64,000 bases of DNA, from positions 78,080 through 142,079 of the forward strand of contig JADHYV010000052.1 in the NCBI GenBank assembly GCA_027604705.1, in the 5' to 3' direction. Origin of the DNA: Allomyces arbusculus (lineage: Eukaryota; Blastocladiomycota; Blastocladiomycetes; Blastocladiales; Blastocladiaceae). Positions within the stretch are counted from its first letter, which is position 1. Every line of letters starts with the position of its first letter. The translations under genes and the position numbers were made by a program. Below, in pieces: positions 11,485-23,291 of this stretch. The notes beneath the pieces were generated by a model that saw only the letters and a program-made list of their open reading frames with translations, had not been told where the DNA came from and searched no databases.

Positions 11485-12665
11485 GCTGGTAGTGGATCAA
11501 CGAGGGAAGCCGACGATCTTGTCAGCACCAGACACATGTGGCACGATGCTGGCTCGAAAGAACTCGACGTTGAACAGCTGAGCTGACACTTATTGAGCAA
11601 TAATGAGCGTCAAGTTGCTGCGTCGGCGCGGTGATGGAAATGGGAGCCGAGCGAAAGGATGGTGAAGGCTGAAGAGAAAGAACTGCTGCTTCATGGCAGG
11701 AGAAGGACTTCGTTGGCATGCGTCGCGTTGAGTTGGTGATAGTTGGTGCATAGGTTGGCTGAGTTTATTCGTGTAGCCATGACCTTTCAACTTCCAAGTC
11801 ATTCCGCGGGGAAATGAAATCATTCCATCAAGATTTTTGCGCTCATTCTTTTCAACACATTGATAACCCATCCGCCTGGCGCAAAGCACTCTTCGCTCCA
11901 ATTCTCCAAATCTCACCACCGAGATCATTCCCATGTCGCTTGATGAGGTGGGAAATGACATTTATCACATCAGAGTATCTGCACGTCTTCAGTGTTGTGG
12001 ACGAGGCAATCGCCATGATCATGCCCCAGTCTCTGGTGATCTGGGCAAGCACCTGTTGGCTGTGCTGTGGCAGCTATTCAATTTTGAGCCCGTCGGCATT
12101 CCTCTGGTCGCAGCGGTTGCAGCTGTGGCAGGACAGGTCAGTGCCCACAGTGGAATTGCACTTGTGAATTACATGTAATGTCATCACTTTGCAGACTCGG
12201 AAAAGTGCAAGGGCAAGGGCTGCTCTGGTCGACAGCGTCAACAGAACTTGGGATGCACACTGTTTCTTACAGATCATTTCACATTTATGACGGGCAACGA
12301 GGAGCAGGATCCAGGCCGTTCTACACTTTTCGAAGACATCAGCTTGTAAATCAGCGACAGTGTTGATTTGTGCATGAGTTCATGCCCTCCTTTCTGTGTT
12401 TTCGTTATATATTCAAGGGAAAGTGCGCCCAAGATGGTCATGGCACGCTCAGTTTCCGAATATGGGAGCAGATGACGCCAGGGACTTGTGCCAATGGAAC
12501 TGAACAGTCTTCCTTGTTTTGAAGAGCACGGGCCAACCTGGTTTGGAGGTTTTGCTGCTGCTCCGCTCACAGCTGGCGTATATATAAAGAGAGATGCCCG
12601 CGCGATCGAGTCTGGCACCACCTCCCGCTTCCTTTTGATCGTTGGCTACTCGCACTACTCGCAGC
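11485..12665. other. Divergent intergenic region, lower GC
   Basis: This spacer of about 1.2 kb lies between the kelch gene and the first lectin-helical gene. It is visibly less GC-rich than the coding DNA. Only short unsupported ORFs occur. It contains the TATA box at 12581. Confidence 0.5.
12581..12588 (+). promoter_or_regulatory. TATA box of the first lectin-helical gene
   Basis: TATATAAA lies about 78 bp upstream of the ATG at 12666, a spacing that would give a short 5' UTR. Such canonical boxes are rare among the genes in this window. Confidence 0.65.
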
Positions 12666-14329
12666 ATGAATGACCAACTCAAGGATCTGTCGGCTTTCCC
12701 ATCCATCGAGCCCTCCTCCACCGAGAGGCAACCACGCGGCTGGAAGCGCTCCGATGAACTGTCAAGTATGGATTGGCACTACACGCCCATGTTCAACTAT
12801 CTCGACTCGGGCGAGTTCCTGTCTTCCAAGAACAACAAGTACCATCTCGTCATGGAGCCGTCGGGCAACCTTGCTGTCTACAACTCGTGGCTCTGGATCC
12901 CGGCAAACCGGCTCTGGTGCAGCAACTCGGCAGGCAAAGGCGACGGCGCGCCGTACACGCTCGAGATCAACTTGGACCGGGACGTCATGCACTCGGTCTA
13001 CATCACGTCCAAGATGGGTCAGAAAGTGTGGGACATTGGCTTGCGCAAGTTGCCGACACTCAACTGCCTGTTTGTGTCGGATGAGGGCAAGGTCGTCATT
13101 TCCGACTGTACGGTATCCCGCTTTTTGCTCTGTTATCGTTTACTCTGTTCTTCTCTGGAGGCTGACGAGCCACGATCTGACCATGCACTCACTTGGTTGC
13201 AGTTTTCCGCTCCGAAATTTTCCGCTCGTTTGATCCTGTCATGGCGCCCCAGCACAAGTGCCACGGCACGTTCGAGGATATGGTCCTGCCGTACATTCGC
13301 GACGCCGTGACGACGACCATCAAGATGCAAGAGGCGATGCTCGTGTGCAAGTCGACCGACGGCGTGGTCGGCGTTTTGACAAAAACTGTGCCCGCGCTCG
13401 CGCTTTTGCTCACCACAGCCGAGACGACCACCTACGCGATGCTGCAGGACTTGATCAACCACGTCGCGGCCGCGCTCGCCCTGCAGAAGGACCTCGCCAA
13501 GGCCATAGAGGAGACAGGCGGCGATTTTGCGGCTTCCAGCACACAGGTCAAGATGCTGGAGCGGCAGCTCGATGAGCAGCGCGTGATTCTGAAAGAGACC
13601 GAAGAAAAATGCGCTCGCGCCGAGCAGGCCTACAAGGACGCCCAGGCAGAGTACCAGCGGCAGGTCAAGAAGAAGCAGGACTTGGAGATTGCTGCGCTAG
13701 CCATGCTCTGGTTCCCCCTCGTGTCGGTGGGACTTGGGGTACGTTCCCGACAGCAAGTGCTCGCTTCATGGCACGATCTGTAACCATTGATGATTGATTC
13801 GACCTCGCTTCAAAACGGGTAGATTGGCGTCGCCGTCTCGACCAAAGACGTCGAAAATGCGCGCGCAGTGCTCGACGCGCGCAAAAACGACGTGTTCCAT
13901 CAGCGCAAGCGGTGTGACGACTTGAACGCGCGCATCAATGCTCTGTTCATGGGCAAGTACAACGCCGAGGGCAAAAAGGACATGGCCGCGGCGCACCACG
14001 ATGGGCTCAAATCAGAAATGGAAGATCTCAAGAAGCAGCGCGACCAATACGCGACGCTGCAGGAGTTCTTGCACAAGGAATGCACGCAGATTGGGCTAGC
14101 CGCGGGCACGGCGCAGATTCTCGAGCTTGAGACGACGGGGTACGTCACCATGATGCCGCTGATTCGCATGCTCAAGGAACTCGTCACGAATCTCGTGGCC
14201 ACGGGGCTCGTGGAGGGGCAGGACGCCAAGACGCTCACGGCCGACATGGCCACGATCGAAGCAGCGGCCGTGAAGATCAAGCAGCTCAAGATAGAGAGCT
14301 CCAAAGCGCTTGAGGATTTCCTCTTGTAG
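12666..14329 (+). CDS. Bulb-lectin domain fused to a long helical region with a central hydrophobic segment (copy A)
   Basis: Exons are 12666..13107, 13203..13738 and 13823..14329, giving 494 aa. Residues of roughly 35-147 form a bulb-type (B-) lectin-like beta-prism: KYHLVMEPSGNLAVYNSW, WCSNSAGKGDGAPYTLEI, and ITSKMGQKVWD. The sugar-binding QxDxNxVxY motif is degenerate (ExSxNxAxY). Residues of about 150-308 are predicted amphipathic helices and coiled coil rich in E/K/Q. Residues 311-331 are strongly hydrophobic (ALAMLWFPLVSVGLG continuing into IGVAV). A second long helical section runs to the C-terminus, ending in KIKQLKIESSKALEDFLL. Helix, hydrophobic hairpin, helix is the layout of ClyA/HBL/Cry6-type alpha-helical pore formers, but I recognise no direct homologue; the function is inference. 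No signal peptide is seen. It is paralogous to the next gene. Confidence 0.8.
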
Positions 14330-15083
14330 GTGTATGTTTAAGCGCTCATTCGTATTTGTGAAAGTTTGCGTTTGGTGTTGACATTGAAAGCGCTCCATGT
14401 CCGATTCACGACATGTTCTCTCTCTCCCGCGCATCATCAATGGCATGCTCATCGGACCTCCCCGACACAATGGTTTGCCGCTTTTCTTCGTGGTAAAATA
14501 TATTTATCTTTCATCATTGACTGATTTCTCTTCCTCCACCATTGTGCAGTATCGTGCAGTCGGCTCAGACTCATCACTGATTCTTTACGCTCACTTTTTG
14601 CAACCAGCATTGAGATCGTCCTCAGCCGGCAATGCACACGCTTCATTGATGTTTGGTCGCGCAATAATCGATGTATATTATGGAGTTACACCCATTAGTT
14701 TTTCATTCTTTAACGGTATATATCAGCCCAATCCTGCTTTCCAAATCCGAACGGCGCGACAGGCCGCCGCTCGTGGCAAGCAGGGACTAGTGCCAAGTGA
14801 TGGCCTTCTTTCTCCACCAGGCGGGCGTACCGAAAATCCGATGGAAGAACGTCAATATTTGCTAGGCCCATCTTGATGTGCCCACTCTCTTCGTCGCTTC
14901 GATAAGACGGGCCTCCCCGCACCATCTGCCCTCTACAAAGCACGCCAGCATCCTGGAGTCTCGGCTCGTGCTCCTGCACACGCTTTGTTCCCCAAGCATT
15001 CACCATCTCCCTGAAAGTGGAGCTCCCCGCCCTGGCCGCGTCCTCCGTCTCCGCCAGGTGCCAGCACCGCTGAGCGCATCGTC
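14330..15083. other. Spacer between the two lectin-helical paralogues
   Basis: No supportable gene was found in this spacer of about 750 bp, which is AT-richer than the genes. A TATATA-type sequence at about 14716-14722 is some 370 bp from the next ATG, so it is a weak promoter candidate only. Confidence 0.5.
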
Positions 15084-16729
15084 ATGTCCCAATTAATGTC
15101 GACCAAGAGGCTGCGGCCGCGCGGCTGGAGACAGTCGGACCATATTTCGAGCAGGGACTGGCGTTACTCGCCGCTCTTCAACTACCTTCACGCGGGCGAG
15201 TTTTTGTCGTCCAACAACGGCAAGTATCATCTCATCATGGAGCCCTCGGGCGATCTCGCGCTCTACGACTCGTGGCTCTGGATCGCGGCGAACCGGCTCT
15301 GGTGCAGCAATTCGGCAGGCAAAGGCGATGGCGCGCCCTACACGCTCGAGATCAGTTTGGATCGGTCGGCCACGAGCGCCGTCCACATCACGTCCAAGTC
15401 GGGCGCGATTGTGTGGGACATGGGCGTGCGCAAGGAGCCGACGGCCAACTGCTTGTATGTGTCGGATGAGGGCAAGATCGTCGTCTCAGACTGTACGTTG
15501 TGGGTCATTTTGTTCGATTCGATTGTGTATTTTTTCCGCGTTTCTGTTTTCGTCTTCACCAACGAAAAAGACCAAAATATCTCACACTGTGTTGGCGCGC
15601 CATGTCTTCAGTCTTCCGCTGCGAGACTTTCCACACCATCGAGACGACGCCCAAGCCGCGTCGTGACACGTTTGCCGAGACCGTCGTTCCCTCGATTCGT
15701 GACGCCATGGCCGCGACTATTGCCATGCAGGACGCGATTCTCGCAGGCGCGCCGTCAAGCAACGCCATTGCCGACACACTCGCCAAGGCCATGCCCGCGG
15801 TCACGCGCCACATCACGATCGCCAATACGGCCGCCAAGACTATCATGCATGACCTGGAGCACCGCATGTCAATGGCGACCAGCATGCGCGCCGAGATTGC
15901 CACCATTCTCCCCGATTTGCAGTACGACCCTGCGTCGTTGAGCGCCGCGGCCAAACCGCTCGAGCAGCGATACGATGAGGTGCTCAGGTATGTGTTCGAT
16001 GCCCAGTTGAAGCGCGAGGCGGCTGAGGGCGCGGTCAAGAGCTTTGAGGAGCAATACGAGAAACGGCTCCAGAGCCGCGGCCAAGCGAGCAGGTTTGAAC
16101 TCGCAATTGGGAATGTGCTCGGCACCTGGGTCCGTGATCCATTTTTTTTTTTTTTTTTTTTTGCTTTGCGGGGCTTTCTTTCCCTCGCGGCGTTTGGAGC
16201 CAGCTGGAACTGACGTTGCCTTGGCGTCGTCTAGGACGTCACGACTAGCGATATTGATCGCGCTCGCCGCGATCTCGAAGTGCGCAAAAATGAGGAAAAG
16301 GAAGTGCGCATGCCGCTCAAGACCTTGGACGCGCAACTCGTTGCGATCTACATGCGCAAGTACGACACCGACGGCAAGAGGGACAAGGCCGAACTGCGGC
16401 TTGCCGGACTGCAAGCCGAAATTGAGGCGCTCCAGGCGGAATGTCGCCGGTGCACCCCGGTTCAGCAGTGCGTGTTCGCCAAGCTCTTGCAACTCGGGAA
16501 CCCGACGCGCATTCTGAAACTCGAACCGTGGCCGTCGGGGTTCGTCACGATGACGCCCTTGATCCGCGCGCTCAAGGATATCGTCGACGAGGTCGTGGCT
16601 GCCAATTTCTTGGACGAGACGGAGGCGGCGAAACTCGAGGTCAGCATGAGCACGATCCAATCAAAGGGCGAGGAGATCAAGCAGCTCAAGATTGAGAGCT
16701 GCAAGGCGATTGAAGACTTCTTTTATTAG
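15084..16729 (+). CDS. Bulb-lectin domain fused to a long helical region (copy B)
   Basis: Exons are 15084..15492, 15612..16129 and 16235..16729, giving 473 aa. Both intron positions and phases match copy A (phase 1, then phase 0), confirming tandem duplication. The lectin-like part repeats copy A (NGKYHLIMEPSGDLALYDSW, then SNSAGKGDGAPYTLEI) and again has a degenerate carbohydrate motif. The helical part is conserved at its ends, finishing IKQLKIESCKAIEDFFY. The central hydrophobic stretch is much reduced compared with copy A: only FELAIGNVLGTW before the last intron. The second intron carries a 21-T run. ATG 15084 was chosen; Met at 15096 is an in-frame alternative. If copy A inserts into membranes, copy B may be a non-inserting partner, which is speculation. 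Confidence 0.8.
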
Positions 16730-17365
16730 CAAGGTAGGGAGGAGCTTTGTGCGCTGGTCTCGAGCGAGGATGGTTGGTTACATGTTGCAATTAATCAGTT
16801 CATGCTAACGCTCGCTGTGTTACACCTGTCATGCTTGGTTATGGTGCCGGTCCAGTCCGAGCGACGCGACGCGCGACATGAGACACCACACTGTCCGTCG
16901 CGATGCGCGTGTCATAATTCACCGTATTTCGCCTTGTCGGAGCGAAAAGCGGGCGCTCATACAGAGTTGGCTGCGTTGAAGTTGCTGCAATTGTGACCCT
17001 GCACTGAAATGACAGACTGAAGTTGACCATCAGCCGTGCCCCCTCCAGGCCTCCATGCAGATCACAACCGGAACCACAAAGTGAACCTTCTCCACCCCCC
17101 CTCTATGCGAGACGCCTGAGTGTTGTTGATAGTACCAGTTGCTGATCATGTCCAAAGGCGCTGCTCGTGCGCTCTCTGCCGCGTGGTCGACAACGCAAGC
17201 GACGCTGCACAAATCCAAATCGGCGTTGCACTCTTGAATAACAGGGAGGGTCAACCGACTGTCTATAATAACCAAGTCAAAACTGTACACATCACACTGC
17301 ATCTAACCCCCCCCCCCAAAAAAAAAAATAATAAAAGAACGGAGCTATCTGCCCCCTCTCGCTCT
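16730..17365. other. Intergenic, convergent
   Basis: It lies between convergent genes. It contains an 11-C run directly followed by an 11-A run (about 17307-17328). No supportable gene was found. Confidence 0.5.
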
Positions 17366-19267
17366 CTATGCGGCCACCGCCATATTCCACCACGACGTCG
17401 CACACTGCCCCTCCCGCGCGGTCGGCTCCTTCCACTCATCGTCTGCCGACTCCCTGCGCACCGGCGCCATCGGCACGCCCACATGCGCGGGCAACCCAAG
17501 CGCCGCCACCGTCTTCGGCGTGATCGTGTAGCCGAGCGCGTGCAGCATCCGCACCACCCCGGGGCCCAGCGGGGAGACATTGTTTTTGACAAACAGGTCG
17601 GCCATCGTATGGTTGCCCGTGGCTGCGGCAGCCGCGGAACCAGAGGGTGGGGGTAGGTTCTTGATTGCAATACTGTAGAGCGTGGCCCCCTTTTGCGTGA
17701 CCGGGCGCAGGATAAAGTTGCCCGTCGCGTCGGCGGCAACGTGCGTCAGGGACGAACCGAGCGCGTAGGTCGTGGGCGTGTACAGCGCGACGAAGTTCGG
17801 GCTCGCCGATGCGGCGGGAGCGGCGGTGCTGTTGCTGGTCTCCGCACGCTTGCGCAGGAACGCGTTCGTCCCGCCGTTAGTGCTATCGCTCGCCCCGCCG
17901 TCACCGGAACTCACCTGCGCGCCGCCCGCGGCGGGCGCCGAGCCCCCACCACCACCGCCCGAGTCCGATGCAGTGGTCGCGTTGACGACCGACGGGACCA
18001 GGTCCGGGAACACGAACGCGATCCCGCCAGGGGTCGTGGTCGCGCGGTACAAGTCCTGCGCGAACGGGCCAACCTGCGACGCCAGGAACTTGGTGTAGAA
18101 ATCGGTCGCGGGCAGGGCGCGCAATTTCCCTGAGGCCTTGTCGGTGACGGCGCACGTCTGCATCAGGTAGGCGTAGACGCGCAGCGGCATTTGCGAGACG
18201 GTGTTGAACAGGAACTTGTCAAAGATGGCGTGCGGCAGGAACCCCGCGAATTGTTGCGGGGTCGAGGATGTGGCAGCGGCGGCAACGAGCGGGTGCGGGG
18301 ACAGGAATTGCGTGGTGGGCGTATCGAGGCTGTAGTCTTGCGCGTAGGCGTTCCACGACGAGGAGAGGCCCATGCCGTGCAGAAGCTCGTGCACGACGAG
18401 GTAGAGCGCGTCGGTTTGGTCCGAGCCGATGGGTTGGTCGCCCTGTTGAACGCAAAATGAGCAATTTGGGTGAGCCTCTCAATCTATCGCTGCCGAAATT
18501 GCCTCGGATCGCAAGCGTACCTCAAACCACAAATTCGCATCCGCATTCAGCTGCGCCGTAATATCCGATTCGCCCCACTGCAACGGCGACACGACCAACT
18601 GCTTGGCGAGCGCCTGCGGGTACGTGTACACCGGGTCGACTCCGACCAGACCATACAAATTCCACTGCGAGCTCGGGTACGCCGACCCGAGCGCGTCGCG
18701 TAACCGGTCCGAACACTTCTTGTTATTCGTCGACGCTGATGGCGGCGCCGTGCTCTTCTTGTCCGACACCGTGCTGTTGACCAGCGCTGAGTCGGTCCCG
18801 TTCAGCGCCGAACCCGCGAGCAACGGTACCGCCGCGTCGTTACAGAAGGACCGGTAGACGGCGTTCACTGTGACGGCTTGCGTCAGATTGAGCAGGTTCG
18901 AGTAAATGGCGCCGGCGGTCTTCAAAGTCGCGGCCATAGCCGAGCACCGCGCGGCAGGGACGGCGGCCGTGCACGACAGCGCGAATTGGAACATGCCCGC
19001 GACAATCGGCGGTTGCGACGTGATCGTATCGGTCGCAAGTTTCTTGTTGCTCGTCGTCGTCTTAACGGTCGCGGGCTGGTAGCTGACGGGGTGCGCCGGG
19101 TCCCAGACGGCATCGTAGCGCAGCGCCGGTTCGTGTGGCGCGATGACGACGGCGGCGTGCATCGCGGCGGCGGCGAGGAGCAGGACTGTCACGGAGTGGA
19201 AGAACATGGTGGCAGCGCTGGCGGAGCGCCATCGTGGCCGCGCACGGCGTGGTCTTGCGGCAGCCAT
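17366..19267 (-). CDS. Secreted zinc-metalloprotease-like protein
   Basis: Coding-order exons are 19267..18521 and 18442..17366, giving 607 aa. A hydrophobic signal (MFFHSVTVLLLAAAAMHAA) sits at the N-terminus. ATG 19267 was taken, and ATG 19207 (directly at the signal) is equally plausible. The second exon opens with a VVHELLHGMGLSSSW motif, i.e. HExxHxxG with Glu as expected for a zincin. The third metzincin ligand position is Ser, not His or Asp. Further on, YTPTTYALGSSLTHV, NFILRP and SPLGPGVVRMLHALGYT follow a pattern common in secreted HExxH proteins, which end in LSP...LGY. A Gly/Ser/Asn low-complexity insert (about 17860-17990) interrupts the domain. It is probably an extracellular or wall-associated protease; substrate unknown. 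No propeptide cysteine switch was identified. Confidence 0.75.
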
Positions 19268-19723
19268 GGTTTCGGTCCAGGACACGACAGACTCGGGCGT
19301 CCACCGGCACGATTTGCACGGGAGCGGGTCGCGATCCAGTTGCAGCAAGTATGAGCTTTGATATGTTGGCGTTGGAAGCAATGGTAGCGATGCATGGGTG
19401 GCGAGCATCGGATGGCCCATTGCTGTGCATGTCGTTCGGGGAGGTGCGTCAATTTGGGCCGTCATATCGAACCTCGGGCCGGGCAAGAGCAGCGGCAGTG
19501 AAGAACAGTTACACGATTTACGGCGACGACACGGCAGCAACACTTCAAGCACTCTCTCGACCGTGGTAACAGCAGCCTTGCTCGCCCGTCACGTCGAATC
19601 GCCAGCGGTCGCGACAGTCGACTGCTCCTGTCGGTCTTGCCTCACCCCTTCGCGCCGGACGTCGTCGCGACCTGGTCGCGCAATTCCGACCGCAAGTACT
19701 TGAGCCCAGCTGCAAGGCGCACC
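19268..19723. other. Divergent intergenic region
   Basis: This 456-bp spacer separates the start codons of the metalloprotease-like gene and the Cys-rich surface protein. No motif of note was seen. Confidence 0.4.
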
Positions 19724-20888
19724 ATGGCCGCGCCAATAACGACGATCCAGGCCCTCACAAGCCTCGCAATTTCCGGTCCAATCGCGCTCCCTGCCATGGC
19801 GACGCCGACGCGTCTGCCAGTCTTGCCAGTCTTTTGCCAGACGGCGCAATGCCCAACTGGGTACCAATGTGCGTGGGGGCCGGTGTTGTGCACTGTCTCC
19901 ACCCGAAAATCGATAGTTCTGGCCGTATTTTAACGTGTCTGTCCCTCGCGATACGCCCCGGGGGCCGCCAGGTGTTCCGACCAACTTGCAGGTCGGATAT
20001 GAATGCATGCCCAATGCAACCTGTTCCGGGTGCCAGATGCCGTCGCGGTGGATGCGGTGGACCTGCCCCGATGGCGTATCGGTGGCCGCAACTGTGTGCC
20101 GGCAAGAGAGCAACGGAACGTGTGCAGCCGGTACGTTGGGATTTGCGCGAGCGCGGGTACGCCGCGAGAAGCTGATCTTGGATCGCCTGTTTTGCGTAGT
20201 TCAAGTTGACTGTCCTGGATCGCAAGCCAATGGCAAGTCGGCAGGACCCGCATCGAGCACGGGGGTATCAAGCACGGTGGCGCCGTCCGCTCTGGCGTCC
20301 ACATGGACCAGACAGTCGACGACGAGACCATCGACGGTAACTGTTCCGTCATCGACGACCCCAGCAAGGACAAGCACGCGCTCATTAACTCGTCCGCGCT
20401 CGTCCTCTCCTCCGCGTCGGCCCACGTCAACCACAACCGCGCTGTCAACAACGGTTTTGGCAAGTGCAACTTCCTCCCCTCCCGCAGCTCCCGATCCCGC
20501 ACCTGCGCCCGCGACATGCGCACTCTCATGCTCCCCGTTCGCGTGTACCGCCTCGAGCAACGTGACGATCATGTCGTGCTCGTCGTCCTTTGGCACAATT
20601 CTGTCGCGCTACGAACAGTGTCTGCTTTCGCACGCCGTGTGCGAGCCGCAGGCCGCGGCTGGGGGTACATGCGGGTTCACGCGGCAGGAGCCCGCGATCT
20701 TGGACTGTTTGGCCGGAACCGTCGCAACCAGTCTGCCGGGACCACCAGAGATTGTCACGTCGACCCCGGTGGGTGGGGATGTGGTGGAGAAGAGCGGCGC
20801 GGTTGTTGCAGGTCGTCGTGGAGTGGCCTGGTGGGCGCGTGTGGCAGCGGTGGTGGTTGCGGTTGTGGGGACGGTTGGGATTTGGTGA
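19724..20888 (+). CDS. Cys-rich, Ser/Thr-rich extracellular or cell-surface protein
   Basis: Exons are 19724..19868, 19972..20130 and 20200..20888, giving 330 aa. The first two exons encode closely spaced cysteines (CQTAQCPTGYQ, then GYECMPNATCSGCQMP), joined in frame at a split Cys codon. The middle is a long Ser/Thr/Pro mucin-like region (about nt 20240-20470). It is followed by a second cysteine cluster (CALSCSPFACTASS, then C..CLLSHAVCEP) and a C-terminal hydrophobic segment (ARVAAVVVAVVGTVGIW) that could be a membrane or GPI-anchor signal. The N-terminal hydrophobic region is only a moderate signal peptide. ATG 19724 was chosen, but an upstream in-frame ATG at 19637 exists. I do not recognise a named family. 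A wall or adhesion role is inferred from composition. Confidence 0.65.
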
Positions 20889-21290
20889 GACTGGTGAGGT
20901 TGCAGACTGCCGAGCCAGGTGGATGGAGAGGACGGGACTGGGATAGCACGCTGCCTTGGCGCCGTCGCGACATTATTTCTTGCGCTCAACTTGTGGAAAT
21001 ATCATTGGCATCGTCTCTTTGCTTGCAGGCTTGCAGCCCTGGGACAAGGCCTGTTTGGACTGACGTGGTGTGCAGGAAGCAGGGGGGTCCCAGCAACACA
21101 TCAGGTGACAGCAGCTGACGTTGACAACCGTCCCCACATTGCTTCTTCTGGGAGCGGTGCAGCAGCTTGCGCCAGCCACGACGGGCCGCCAAGCCACAAC
21201 GACTGGCGAACGTTGCTCACGGTCGCATCGACCAAACCGCGCCTGCCTCTCCCCGGTCGACCGTCAACTCGATCCGCGCGCCCTTTCACC
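20889..21290. other. Intergenic
   Basis: About 400 bp between the surface protein and NAP1. No gene or clear promoter motif was seen. Confidence 0.4.
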
Positions 21291-22669
21291 ATGAACTTTG
21301 GCAGTACGTGTAACCCACGACATGCCCGCGTCCGCGCTGTCGGGCCACCGTCAGCGCGCTGTCGACCCCCGCGCCGTGCTGCAATGCTCCCCTCGCTGAC
21401 CTCCTTTTGGCAATTCCTCGCCCACAGACGTCCCCGAAGACCGCGAGGAGCTCGACATTGCGACCCTCCCCAAGGAGGTCAAGGCTCGCCTCAATGCGCT
21501 GCGCAACCTCGAGGTGCGTCTTCTGCCCGCCCTACTTTTCCGTGGATCGCGTTGCCCGCGATGTGCGGGGACTTGGCCGCTGCGCTCGCGTCATGACGGG
21601 CCTCTCTACCCGTCATGGGGGTCGCCAAGAACGTGGCCGCGACGATGAACGCGCTTGCCGGCATGTCGAGCTCGGCGGGCTATGTGGGTGACGCCAGCAC
21701 CCCCGCCCGCACCGCACAGCACCCGTCCACACCGCACGCATTGGCCGCCGTCTGATTTGAATTCGATTTTAAACCAAGCAATACACTAACGCTCCACTCC
21801 TTCCCCACCCATCCAACCAGATCGCGCAGGGCAAGATCCACCGCGAGTTCCTCAAGGAACTGACGGAGCTGGAGAAGAAGTACCACGCCAAGTACACGCC
21901 GCTCTACGAGAAGCGTGCCGCCTACGTGACGGGTTCGGCCGAGCCGACCGCCGACGAGACCAAGGTGCCCGAGGGCGTGACCGACTTCACAACGCTTGAG
22001 CTCGACGAGGGCCAGGTCGAGCAGACCGGTCCGGCCACGGGCGTGCCGCACTTCTGGCGCACGGCGCTGCTCAACCACCGCCACATTGCCGAGCTCATCA
22101 CCGAGCAGGACGAGGAGGCGCTGGCCGCGCTGCAGGACATCAAGGTCGCCTACCTGAACGACAACCCGGGCTTCTCGCTCGAGTTTGTTTTCGGTGACAA
22201 CGACTTCTTCACCAACAAGTCGCTCATCAAGTCGTACTACCTCGCCGAGCCGACTGACGTCACGGACAACGACGAAGAGTACATCTTTGACCGCACCGAG
22301 GCGACGCCCATCAACTGGAAGGACGGCAAGGACCTGACGGTCAAGGTCGAGATCAAGAAGCAGCGGCACAAGGACACGAACAAGACGCGCGTCGTCAAGC
22401 GCACCGTGCCTGCCGACACGTTCTTCAACTTCTTCAAGTCGCAAAAGGTGCCGACCGGCGCCGAGACCGAGGACTTGGACGACGACGAGGCCGAGCTCCT
22501 CGAGCAGAAGCTCGAGCTCGACTACCAAGTCGGCGAGGAGATCAAGGACAAGATTGTCCCGCAGGCGCTGCGGTGGTTCACGGGCGAGGCCGCCGATGAT
22601 GACGACGAATTTGGGTTTGATGAGTTCGATGAGGACGACTTTGACGAGGATGACGAGGACGACGAGTAA
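21291..22669 (+). CDS. NAP1: Nucleosome assembly protein 1 (NAP1)
   Basis: Exons are 21291..21303, 21428..21513 and 21821..22669, giving 315 aa. The first exon is only 13 nt (Met-Asn-Phe-Gly plus one base). The protein then reads LPKEVKARLNALRNLE, IHREFLKELTELEKKYHAKY and TPLYEKRAAYV, the long dimerisation helix of NAP1. The core has GVPHFWRTALLNH, LEFVFGDNDFFTN and PADTFFNFF. A C-terminal acidic tail rich in Asp/Glu (from about 22590) binds histones. NAP1 chaperones H2A-H2B in cytosol and nucleus. The second intron is 307 nt, several times the local norm, and contains a NAP1-like coding segment (see findings). The 13-nt first exon is the least certain part. Confidence 0.9.
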
Positions 22670-23291
22670 CTCAAGCGTCTCGTCGACGGTGTCGGCGCGC
22701 GTACGCGGATTCGTGGTCTTCCATTCGGTTCGCCCCCGCGCCGCACACGTCGTGTCTCGTTATTTGAGTCGGGTCCATGACGGTCGGTGTTGCGTTTGCG
22801 TTTGATTTCCTTTTTGGCAGTTGGTGTTTCTCCCAGTGTTTCCAATATGACCTCGTGTTCCTGTTTCTCTTGGCCCTCTCGTCTATCGCAAGCATCGTGC
22901 CGCCGTCGGCTGGGGCCGCACGGAGCGCGCCCCCGTCTCTCTCTCTTCATTTTGGCCTTTTGTGTGCGCGCGAAAACCTCGACTTCCGGTGGCGTTGTTC
23001 TCCTCCATGTTGTTTTGTTGTGTCGCGGTTTCTCGATGCGGGTTCAGGTTGGTCATCGCGCGTCAAGAAAGGCTGGGAAATTCCAACGCCAACAGCAACG
23101 TTCTTGGCCGCCTCCTATAAAAGCCAGGCCCCACCCGCGGCCCTCGTCGAGATCTCCTCTCTCCCCACCAACGATCTCTTATCGCATTCCGCGCTTCACT
23201 CGCGCCGCTCCGCACTGATTTTATCACGGAGAACCCAACTCGACTCTCTCCACCTCGACTCGCTACTCCAATCCAACCAAGACTTGCAACC
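22670..23291. other. Intergenic with promoter of uridine phosphorylase
   Basis: No supportable gene. It holds the 3' region of NAP1 and a TATA box at 23116. Confidence 0.5.
23116..23122 (+). promoter_or_regulatory. TATA box of uridine phosphorylase
   Basis: TATAAAA lies about 170 bp upstream of the ATG at 23292, on the coding strand, followed by a pyrimidine-rich leader. Confidence 0.6.
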
